A program made the position numbers and the translations under genes. The notes beneath the pieces are model-generated. The model had not been told where the DNA came from. It was given only the letters and a program-made list of their open reading frames with translations, and searched no databases. A stretch of DNA of 64,000 nucleotides from Jeotgalibaca sp052266715 (GTDB lineage: Bacteria; Bacillota; Bacilli; Lactobacillales; Aerococcaceae), in the NCBI GenBank assembly GCA_052266715.1, contig JBQPRB010000002.1. The stretch is one strand, 5' to 3'. Positions 16,785 through 23,819 of this stretch are shown here, piece by piece (position 1 is the first letter of the stretch; each line of letters starts with the position of its first letter).

Positions 16785-17180
16785 ATGAATGGTTTTGATA
16801 TTTTTTCTATTATTTTATGGTCTGGTTTAATCATTTATGGAATCTTTTGGCTTTATCGCTTTATTGAAGGTAGAAGAGCTGCTAAAGTCTTGACTCCTGA
16901 AGAATTCCGTCAAGATATGCGCAAGGTTCAAATTGTTGACGTTAGGGAATCCCCAGAATTTGAAGCGGGTCATATCTTAGGAGCACGTAATATTGCTTTT
17001 TCGCAATTCAAAGAACGTTACCTTGAACTTCGTAAAGATCAACCTATTTATCTTTATGACCAACGTAATATTGTCTCGGGTCGTGCTGCAGCAATTTTGA
17101 AGAAAAAAGGCTACACAAATATCTATGCACTCAAGGGTGGATACGATAATTGGGATGGTAAAATCAAAAAAGGTAGATAA
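16785..17180 (+). CDS. Membrane-anchored rhodanese-like protein without catalytic Cys
   Basis: A 131-residue protein with one N-terminal membrane helix (about 5-25) and a rhodanese domain (about 36-125: VQIVDVRESPEFEAGHILGA and GYTNIYALKGGYDNW). In active rhodaneses the loop after the central strand begins with Cys. Here the loop reads IYLYDQRNIVSGR with Asp92 at that place, so sulfurtransferase activity is not expected. It may be a binding or sensing domain. It resembles YqhL-type proteins next to glucokinase in related genomes. A strong terminator follows. Confidence 0.85.
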   Translation: MNGFDIFSIILWSGLIIYGIFWLYRFIEGRRAAKVLTPEEFRQDMRKVQIVDVRESPEFEAGHILGARNIAFSQFKERYLELRKDQPIYLYDQRNIVSGRAAAILKKKGYTNIYALKGGYDNWDGKIKKGR

Positions 17181-17186
17181 TAAATA

Positions 17187-17230
17187 AAAAGCCACTGTCC
17201 TTCTTCTAAATAAGGACAATGGCTTTTATT
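17187..17230 (+). terminator. Terminator after rhodanese-like gene
   Basis: AAAAGCCACTGTCCTT pairs with AAGGACAATGGCTTTT with a single C-A mismatch, followed by TATTTTTA. Confidence 0.9.
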
Positions 17231-17311
17231 TTTAATTGTGAAAAAACACGCAAGTGAATAGATGTAATATGCTATAATACTACTATCTGTTAGGCAAAAA
17301 GGAGTGTTTTG

Positions 17312-17743
17312 ATGAAACTCGAAGAAGTAATGAAGATATTGCAAGAACAGATGAAAGTCGCTGTTTTTGCTACGGTTGATGAAGATGGTAAGCCGCATGC
17401 CCGCCATGCCCATATTGGAGTCGCCAATGAGCAAGGTGTCTTTTTCATGACTCATCCCAAAACGAATTTTTATGCACAATTATCACAAAATCCAAATATT
17501 GCTATAACGGCAATGTCTGAAGAAGGCTATTTAGTGCAAGTGATCCGGATTGAAGGGAAAGTCCGTAAGGTAGACAAAAGTATGCTGAAGGAACTATTGC
17601 AAGACAATCCTTATGTAAAACATGTCTATCCAGATGAATCTGAACGCCAAGGTGCGCAAGTATTCCAACTGTATCAGGGAGAGGGTTTTTACCACAGCTT
17701 AACCCAAGGGCACCGCTACGTTTTCAGTATTGATGCTGAGTAA
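17312..17743 (+). CDS. PNPOx-like split-barrel flavoprotein family protein
   Basis: A 143-residue pyridoxamine 5'-phosphate-oxidase-like protein. The N-terminal strand VAVFATVDEDGKPHARH and GVFFMTHPKTNFYAQL match the split-barrel fold that binds FMN or related cofactors. Substrate unknown; general stress proteins and F420/FMN reductases share this fold. The ATG at 17312 is chosen over the preceding TTG because GGAG lies seven bases upstream. It is a single gene between two terminators. Confidence 0.85.
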   Translation: MKLEEVMKILQEQMKVAVFATVDEDGKPHARHAHIGVANEQGVFFMTHPKTNFYAQLSQNPNIAITAMSEEGYLVQVIRIEGKVRKVDKSMLKELLQDNPYVKHVYPDESERQGAQVFQLYQGEGFYHSLTQGHRYVFSIDAE

Positions 17744-17746
17744 AAT

Positions 17747-17788
17747 AAAAACCAATTACCTTTAGCTAACAAGGTAATTGGTTTTTTT
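17747..17788. terminator. Terminator after the PNPOx-like gene
   Basis: AAACCAATTACCTT pairs with AAGGTAATTGGTTT around an 8-base loop, followed by a T run. It may also stop the converging microprotein gene. Confidence 0.93.
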
Positions 17789-17810
17789 ACATTTAGAATG
17801 ACAGCGGGAG

Positions 17811-17942
17811 TTATAGATTGAAGAAAAGTGAATACAGAACTGAAATGAACATACTACCAACCATTGCTAATACCATTAGCCAAATGATAATCTTTGAAAA
17901 TTTACGTGTCTTGGAAGTAGTCGTGTTTGTTTTTTTTGCCAA
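17811..17942 (-). CDS. 43-residue membrane microprotein (DUF4044-like)
   Basis: A short gene read from a TTG at 17942. The product has a basic hydrophilic N-terminus (AKKTNTTTSKTRKFSK) and one transmembrane helix (IIIWLMVLAMVGSMFISVLY) ending SLFFNL. AAAGGTGG sits nine bases before the TTG, and a plausible promoter TTTACT, 17 bp, TAGACT precedes it. Size, charge pattern and topology resemble DUF4044 proteins of Lactobacillales, whose function is unknown. It is divergent from gndA. Confidence 0.75.
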   Translation of the reverse strand: MAKKTNTTTSKTRKFSKIIIWLMVLAMVGSMFISVLYSLFFNL

Positions 17943-18058
17943 ACGAATTCCCACCTTTATTTAATTTCATAATTAAGTCTACAGGATTCTATGAAAAAAG
18001 TAAACATTTCTCAATTTTTGTCATTTGATTTTAAACTTTACTTCCCATTTTAAGGCTT

Positions 18059-18087
18059 TTTTGATAGGATTATCCTTAGAGTAGAAT
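18059..18087 (+). promoter_or_regulatory. gndA promoter
   Basis: TTTTGA (18059-18064), a 17-bp spacer and TAGAAT (18082-18087). The spacer holds AGGATTATCCT (18066-18076), a small palindrome that could be an operator. TTGATA at 18061 with a 15-bp spacer is an alternative -35. Confidence 0.5.
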
Positions 18088-18114
18088 GTGTTTATCGTGA
18101 AGGGAGTATTAAAT

Positions 18115-19545
18115 ATGTCTAAACAACAAATAGGTGTCGTAGGTATGGCCGTTATGGGTAAAAATCTTGCCTTAAATATTGAGAGTAGAGGGTACTCAGT
18201 ATCCGTTTTTAACCGTACAGGATCCAAAACGGAAGCAGTCATTAAAGAGAATCCGGATAAAAATCTGGTACCTACTTATACGATTGAAGAATTCGTGGAT
18301 TCATTAGAAAAACCAAGACGTATTTTGTTGATGGTAAAAGCTGGAGCCGCTACTGACAAAACGATTCAATCGTTATTGCCTCATTTAGATAAAGGAGACG
18401 TATTGATTGATGGTGGGAACACTTTCTACCAAGAAACAATTCGTCGTAATAAAGAATTGGAGAACTCTGGTGTAAACTTCATTGGAACGGGTGTATCGGG
18501 TGGAGAAGAAGGCGCATTGAAGGGACCTTCCATTATGCCGGGCGGACAAAAAGAAGCTTACGAATTGGTAGCCCCGATTTTAGAAAAAATAGCTGCTAAA
18601 GCTGAAGATGGTACGCCGTGTGTAGCATATATCGGTAATGACGGTGCTGGACATTATGTAAAAATGGTTCATAACGGCATTGAGTATGGCGATATGCAAT
18701 TAATTGCAGAATCTTACGACTTAATGCGCAACTTCTTGAAAATGAGTGTAGAAGAAATTGCTGCAGTATTTAAAGAGTGGAGCGAAGGTGAACTAGACAG
18801 CTACCTAATTGATATTACAGCTGACATCTTGACAAAGTATGATCCAGAAACAGGGAAACCGATGGTCGATGTTATCCTTGACCGTGCTGGTAATAAAGGA
18901 ACTGGTAAATGGACTTCACAAAGTGCGCTTGACTTGGGTGTTCCACTTCCTTTAATTACAGAATCTGTATTTGCCCGTTTCATTTCCGCATTGAAATCTG
19001 AGCGTGTAGCTGCAAGTCAGATTTTGCCTTCAGTAGAAGAGCAACCTGCAGTTGATAAAGCAGAATTTCTGGAGAGCATTCGTCAAGCTTTGTATTTCAG
19101 CAAAATCATGAGCTACGCACAAGGTTTTTCACAAATGCGTTTTGCAAGTGAGGAAAATGACTGGAATCTGCAATATGGCGAAATCGCTAAAATTTGGCGT
19201 GCAGGTTGTATTATTCGTGCCCGTTTCCTTCAAAATATTACAGATGCATATAATAAAAACCCTGAATTAAACAACTTGTTGCTAGATGAATATTTCACTG
19301 ACATCACGAAAGAGTACAACAAATCTGTTCGTAAAGTTGTTGCAACGGCAGTTACAGCAGGTATTCCGGTACCGACTCTCTCATCTGCAATTGCTTATTT
19401 TGATTCTTATCGTGCAGAAACACTTCCTGCTAATATTATTCAAGCACAACGTGACTATTTCGGTGCCCACACATACGAACGTACTGATAAATCAGGCGCT
19501 TATCACTTCGAATGGGATCAAGAAATAGAAGTTCCACAAGACTAA
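18115..19545 (+). CDS. gndA: 6-phosphogluconate dehydrogenase, decarboxylating
   Basis: It converts 6-phosphogluconate to ribulose 5-phosphate, CO2 and NADPH. The 476-residue length is typical. It has the Rossmann motif VVGMAVMGKNLALNIESRG, the NADP-contacting NRTGSKT, and the catalytic region with KMVHNGIEYGDMQ; the C-terminal all-helical domain is complete. ATG 18115 is preferred over an ATG 27 bp upstream because AGGGAG lies just before it. Together with zwf it completes the oxidative pentose phosphate branch except for the lactonase, which was not seen. Confidence 0.97.
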   Translation: MSKQQIGVVGMAVMGKNLALNIESRGYSVSVFNRTGSKTEAVIKENPDKNLVPTYTIEEFVDSLEKPRRILLMVKAGAATDKTIQSLLPHLDKGDVLIDGGNTFYQETIRRNKELENSGVNFIGTGVSGGEEGALKGPSIMPGGQKEAYELVAPILEKIAAKAEDGTPCVAYIGNDGAGHYVKMVHNGIEYGDMQLIAESYDLMRNFLKMSVEEIAAVFKEWSEGELDSYLIDITADILTKYDPETGKPMVDVILDRAGNKGTGKWTSQSALDLGVPLPLITESVFARFISALKSERVAASQILPSVEEQPAVDKAEFLESIRQALYFSKIMSYAQGFSQMRFASEENDWNLQYGEIAKIWRAGCIIRARFLQNITDAYNKNPELNNLLLDEYFTDITKEYNKSVRKVVATAVTAGIPVPTLSSAIAYFDSYRAETLPANIIQAQRDYFGAHTYERTDKSGAYHFEWDQEIEVPQD

Positions 19546-19556
19546 TCATTGCCCTC

Positions 19557-19593
19557 AAAACAGCGGATGGCATCAGCCGTCCGCTGTTTTTTT
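19557..19593 (+). terminator. Terminator after gndA
   Basis: AAAACAGCGGATGGC pairs with GCCGTCCGCTGTTTT (one T-G wobble), followed by T residues. Confidence 0.93.
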
Positions 19594-19698
19594 GAATGTT
19601 TATGATTCTGATACGAATTTCATTGGAAATGTGTTAGAATGAAAACAGAATTTAATTACAAACGTATAATATTTATTGAGATGAAAAGGGAGACTTCT

Positions 19699-20406
19699 AT
19701 GGAGAAAAAAGAGAACCAACGTATTTTGATCATTGAAGACGAAAAGAATCTGGCCCGTTTTATTGAATTGGAATTAAAGCACGAAGGTTATGAAACCGAA
19801 ATTTGCTACAATGGCCGTACAGGCTTGGAAGCTGCTTTAGATTCAGATTGGGATTTGATTCTTTTAGATTTAATGTTACCGGAATTAAACGGTATTGAAG
19901 TATGCCGCCGTCTACGACCGATTAAAAATGTTCCAATTATTATTATGACTGCGCGCGATTCAGTTATTGACCGTGTATCAGGTCTTGATCATGGGGCAGA
20001 TGACTATATTGTCAAACCATTCGCAATCGAAGAGTTATTGGCTCGTATTCGGGCTTTGTTGCGTCGTATCGACATTGAAGAAGAACAACGTAAGGTAAAA
20101 CAGACAACAGTCTCTTACCGCGATTTAGTTATCGAAAAAGAAAATCGTATTGTTAAGCGCGGTGAAGAGCAGATTGAGCTTACAAAGCGTGAATACGAGC
20201 TGTTGTTAATCTTGATGGAAAATATTAATGTCGTTTTATCCCGTCAAGTGCTCCTCAACAAAGTTTGGGGTTACAAATCTGAAGTTGAAACAAACGTTGT
20301 CGATGTCTATATCCGTTATTTACGTAATAAAATAGACGTTGCAGGAAAAGATAGCTACATCCAGACAGTTCGTGGTACAGGTTACGTAATGCGCTCTTCG
20401 AACTAG
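19699..20406 (+). CDS. arlR: OmpR-family response regulator (ArlR/CovR-like)
   Basis: A 235-residue regulator. The receiver domain has acidic residues E13/D14, phospho-acceptor D57 (LILLDLMLPELNG), Thr/Ser TAR and K in VKPF. The C-terminal winged helix contains LTKREYELLLILMEN and ETNVVDVYIRYLRNKI. It is the DNA-binding half of a two-component system with the next gene. The start at 19699 follows AAAAGGGAG; an upstream in-frame ATG at 19681 lies before that site. The name is by resemblance to ArlR/CsrR; in-window target genes cannot be identified. Confidence 0.88.
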   Translation: MEKKENQRILIIEDEKNLARFIELELKHEGYETEICYNGRTGLEAALDSDWDLILLDLMLPELNGIEVCRRLRPIKNVPIIIMTARDSVIDRVSGLDHGADDYIVKPFAIEELLARIRALLRRIDIEEEQRKVKQTTVSYRDLVIEKENRIVKRGEEQIELTKREYELLLILMENINVVLSRQVLLNKVWGYKSEVETNVVDVYIRYLRNKIDVAGKDSYIQTVRGTGYVMRSSN

Positions 20407-20424
20407 AATAAATAGGTGACTTAT

Positions 20425-21927
20425 ATGCCGAACAGAAGAAAAATTAGCCCCAAATCCATTCGCTGGAAATGGGGTTTTCGCTTAACAATTGCTTTTGCTT
20501 TAATTTTTTTATTGGTCCCTTCCATTCTTTTGAGTGGATTCAGAAGCCGCTTATATGAACAAGAAAAGCGTGATGCACAAGCTTTTGTTACTGAAATGTC
20601 CGATACGTTTGGGCAAATAGAAACACGTTTAACCCGTGATAATGTGGAAAGTTTAATTGAAAAAATCTCTGTCTCTACAAACTCACGTGGTGTAGTGAAG
20701 GTGGGGAATGTCCCTTATTTAGAAGAGTTGACAGATAAGGGTATTGTCATCCGGATATTTAATGGCGACGGGGATTTGCTGTATCAATCAAGACAGAATA
20801 ATTCTGTCTTTAACAGAAATTCTGGTTATTATTTTGAAGAAACCAAATTCAACGGCCGTGAAGGGTTTGTTGGGGGGGACACTATTGTCAGTCCAACAAA
20901 TTCAGTTTTAAGAGGATATGTGCAGGTTTTTTTCCGTTTGTATGATTTTCATGAATTGATGGCATCGGTTAATAAACTCGTTTTTCTGATTATTTTAATC
21001 GGAATTGTAGTGTCCATTATATTAGGATACGGTTTTGCACAATTGTTTTTCCGTCCCATTAAACAAATGGCGGATACAATGTACGAAATCACAGAAGACA
21101 ATTTATCCGAAACAAGACTGAGTGTAAACAAATCTCGCCAAGAAGACGAATTGACCGATTTATCCATTCAAATAAACACCTTATTGGACAAAATGGGGAA
21201 ATATGTCACCCAGCAAAAACAGTTCGTGGAAGATGTTTCGCATGAACTGCGGACACCGACTGCGATAGTGGAAGGGCATTTGAAGTTGCTTAATCGATGG
21301 GGCAAGGATGATCCGCAAGTATTGGATGAATCGCTGAAAGCTTCATTGAATGAAATTACGCGGATGAAAACTTTGGTACAGGAAATGCTTGATCTATCAA
21401 GGGCTGAACAAGTACAAGATCACTACCAAAATGAAACGACACAAGTCCGTGATGTGGTCACCCAAATTTTCCATAATTTTGAAATCCTTTATCCGGATTT
21501 TAATTTCTTTCTTGACGATGACCTGAGCGAAGAACGAACTGTAAAAATTTATCGAAATCATTTGGAGCAAATATTGGTAATTCTGTTGGATAATGCTGTT
21601 AAGTATTCAACGAATCGAAAAGAAATACATATTTCCATTTCAGAAACCTTAATGAAAATTCAAATCGCTATTCAAGATTTCGGTGAGGGAATGTCGCAAG
21701 AAGACCAACAGAAAGTTTTTAATCGGTTTTATCGTATCGATAAGGCGCGTTCGCGTGAAAAAGGCGGGCATGGTTTAGGATTGTCGATTGCGAAAGAACT
21801 TTTAGAGGGATATAAAGGGGATATTTCAGTGGAAAGTGCTTTAGGCCACGGTACTGTTTTTCGCATTCAACTTCCTTTTATCGAAACTTCTAAAAGAGAA
21901 CGCAATACAATTGAACGGGAATATTAA
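20425..21927 (+). CDS. arlS: Sensor histidine kinase (ArlS/CovS-like)
   Basis: A 500-residue membrane sensor. Two transmembrane helices (about 18-38 and 186-210) bracket an extracytoplasmic sensing domain of about 150 residues. A HAMP linker (about 208-262), the phospho-acceptor H273 in DVSHELRTPTAIVEGH, and the ATPase boxes LLDNAVKYS, DFGEGMS and GGHGLGLSIAKEL follow. It is co-transcribed with the regulator (18-bp gap). The ATG at 20425 is preferred over a GTG at 20416 that overlaps the AGGTGA ribosome site. Confidence 0.9.
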   Translation: MPNRRKISPKSIRWKWGFRLTIAFALIFLLVPSILLSGFRSRLYEQEKRDAQAFVTEMSDTFGQIETRLTRDNVESLIEKISVSTNSRGVVKVGNVPYLEELTDKGIVIRIFNGDGDLLYQSRQNNSVFNRNSGYYFEETKFNGREGFVGGDTIVSPTNSVLRGYVQVFFRLYDFHELMASVNKLVFLIILIGIVVSIILGYGFAQLFFRPIKQMADTMYEITEDNLSETRLSVNKSRQEDELTDLSIQINTLLDKMGKYVTQQKQFVEDVSHELRTPTAIVEGHLKLLNRWGKDDPQVLDESLKASLNEITRMKTLVQEMLDLSRAEQVQDHYQNETTQVRDVVTQIFHNFEILYPDFNFFLDDDLSEERTVKIYRNHLEQILVILLDNAVKYSTNRKEIHISISETLMKIQIAIQDFGEGMSQEDQQKVFNRFYRIDKARSREKGGHGLGLSIAKELLEGYKGDISVESALGHGTVFRIQLPFIETSKRERNTIEREY

Positions 21928-21962
21928 AAAAAGCCATTTCTCTGATGAGAAATGGCTTTTTG
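21928..21962. terminator. Bidirectional terminator arlS / yidC
   Basis: AAAGCCATTTCTC pairs with GAGAAATGGCTTT around a 4-base loop, with A and T runs outside. Confidence 0.94.
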
Positions 21963-21973
21963 TCAATAATTTT

Positions 21974-22903
21974 CTATTTGCGTTGCTGTTTTCCGGCGTT
22001 TCTACCTGTATTCTTTTTGCTATACTGTTGAGAAGCAGACAAAGTTTTAGCAGGTTTTACTGCTGGCTTTGCTACCGGTTTAGCTGTTTTAATTGGACGT
22101 TTAATGGGATTTTTTTCCATTTCAGCGGCAACTTCAGCTTTGATACGAGGTTTAATCAATTGATTTTGCAAGTAGGTTTGGGCAACTGCAAAGATACCAC
22201 CTGCTAACCAGTAGAGAGCAAGACCTGCTGGAGATGACCATGAGAAGAATAAAATCATCAATGGACTCATGAACATCATGGATTTCATTTGTGCTTGTTG
22301 CTCTTCCGGCATACCTTGCATGGAAATACGGCTTTGGAAATAATAGGAAACACCGGCAAGAATAGCTAGCATAGGACTTGGATTTCCTAAATTAATACCC
22401 AAGAAAGTGCTCTCGGCAATTTGAGGTGTCAAATTAACCGCTTGGTACATCGCAGTAAAAACAGGCATTTGGATTAAGATTGGTAAACAACCTACACCAC
22501 CGGTCATGCTGATGTTATTTTCCTTGTAGAGCATCATCATTTCTTGAGAGACTTCTGCTTTTTCCTCTTGTGTCGTTGCTTCTTTTTGACGGCGTTGGAT
22601 GTCTTCCAATTCCGGCTTGATGTACTTCATTTTTTCTTGTTGTATCATGGACTTCTTCATTTGACTGAAGTTAAGTGGCATAATCAAGACACGAACGATG
22701 ATTGTTATGGCGATAATAGCTAGGCCATAATTTCCACCCAACAATTCTGCAAGCCATACAATCGCATTTCCTGTAGGCACTACTAAGTAATCATAAATGA
22801 ACCCAGTAGGATTTTTATTTTCATCGTATTGCATACAACCGGTTAACAGTGTAACCAATGCAAGCATTTGCGCTGAAAACAAGATTTTTTTGCTTATTTT
22901 CAT
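21974..22903 (-). CDS. yidC: Membrane protein insertase YidC/OxaA
   Basis: It inserts proteins into the cytoplasmic membrane, with or without SecYEG. The protein is 309 residues. It has a lipoprotein signal with lipobox LTGC, then five hydrophobic helices; the first core helix holds the conserved Arg in IIVRVLIMPLNFSQ that lines the hydrophilic groove. A long Lys/Pro/Ala-rich tail (residues ~265-309) can bind ribosomes, as in YidC2-type homologues. AAAGGA precedes the ATG at 22903, which removes nine residues of an upstream extension. It follows acyP at a distance of about 100 bp. Confidence 0.95.
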   Translation of the reverse strand: MKISKKILFSAQMLALVTLLTGCMQYDENKNPTGFIYDYLVVPTGNAIVWLAELLGGNYGLAIIAITIIVRVLIMPLNFSQMKKSMIQQEKMKYIKPELEDIQRRQKEATTQEEKAEVSQEMMMLYKENNISMTGGVGCLPILIQMPVFTAMYQAVNLTPQIAESTFLGINLGNPSPMLAILAGVSYYFQSRISMQGMPEEQQAQMKSMMFMSPLMILFFSWSSPAGLALYWLAGGIFAVAQTYLQNQLIKPRIKAEVAAEMEKNPIKRPIKTAKPVAKPAVKPAKTLSASQQYSKKNTGRNAGKQQRK

Positions 22904-23005
22904 ATCAACATTCCTTTTTTTTAATTTCAATCGCTTTTAACTATAACTTACAGAAGGGTTAATTTCAATGCTCACCAAGAAAATTGAGGAAATCTCAATA
23001 GTTAC

Positions 23006-23281
23006 TTAATAAATAACCTTAAATGAGGTGAAATCCGGCAAATCTAATTTTTCGTTAACAATCAGCGAATCTATGCTTGAAAAAGGGGGTTTTTCTTTTT
23101 CCAGTAGCTTAATAAAATGATCAATATTTTCTTGCGAGCCGGTTGCTTGAATAAATACTGAACCGTCCATTTCATTTTTTACGGTTCCGTACACATCGAG
23201 TCTATCTGCTAGTGCTTTAGTATTATATCGGAATCCTACACCTTGAACACGGCCTCGTACATTAATTGTCACCTTTTTCAT
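23006..23281 (-). CDS. acyP: Acylphosphatase
   Basis: A 91-residue enzyme that hydrolyses carboxyl-phosphate bonds. It has the phosphate cradle VQGVGFRYN with its essential Arg and the catalytic Asn in GTVKNEMDGSV. The ATG at 23281 sits eight bases after AAAGGAG; another ATG six bases upstream is too close to that site. acyP adjacent to yidC is common in Lactobacillales, although a functional link is not established. Confidence 0.93.
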   Translation of the reverse strand: MKKVTINVRGRVQGVGFRYNTKALADRLDVYGTVKNEMDGSVFIQATGSQENIDHFIKLLEKEKPPFSSIDSLIVNEKLDLPDFTSFKVIY

Positions 23282-23397
23282 GACCATAGCTCCTTTCAAA
23301 GCAAAAAATTTCCTTCGTGCTACCAAGTTTGATATATTTTCAGTGTACTCATTATTACTGTTGTCGTCAATTTTGTCTATTCGAAAGAGGGTTGCTT

Positions 23398-23712
23398 ATG
23401 TATCAGGTATATATGATGAAAGGTGAATACGAACCATGGTGGTTTTTCCAGGATTGGAAATCTTTGGTCGTTTTTGAAGCGTCCTTTTTATCATTTGAAG
23501 AAGCACTAAAATTATATGAAGAAAAAAGTGCTGAATTGTCTGCTCGTTACCCGTTCAAAAAATCAAAACATAATTATCTAACAGCCTTTTGGTCGGAAGA
23601 GGATTCCGTTTATTGTGAATCTTGTGAAGACGATATCCAAATATATTATGGGTTATTATTGTTGGAAAATGAGAATGTGATTGAAACAGAAAACAGCAAG
23701 GCGACTATTTAG
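23398..23712 (+). CDS. DUF1033 family protein
   Basis: A 104-residue soluble acidic protein starting MYQVYMMKGEYEPWWFFQDW. It is rich in Trp/Tyr near the N-terminus and has CESCEDDIQIYYGLLLL near the C-terminus. It matches DUF1033, a family of unknown function found in Lactobacillales. AAAGAGG is upstream of the ATG. The final codons and stop lie inside the terminator hairpin. Confidence 0.85.
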   Translation: MYQVYMMKGEYEPWWFFQDWKSLVVFEASFLSFEEALKLYEEKSAELSARYPFKKSKHNYLTAFWSEEDSVYCESCEDDIQIYYGLLLLENENVIETENSKATI

Positions 23713-23730
23713 TCGCTTGCTGTTTTCTGT
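23686..23730 (+). terminator. Terminator overlapping the end of the DUF1033 gene
   Basis: ACAGAAAACAGCAAG pairs with CTTGCTGTTTTCTGT, extended by CGACT/AGTCG across a single bulged base. The stop TAG (23710-23712) is at the loop/inner-stem border. Confidence 0.9.
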
Positions 23731-23819
23731 TTCCTTATAAGTAAGTCTAAATATTAGGTTATAATAGTGTTATAATATGAAGCAGCATAAGAGATTTTTA
23801 TCAGAAAAGAGTGAATCGT

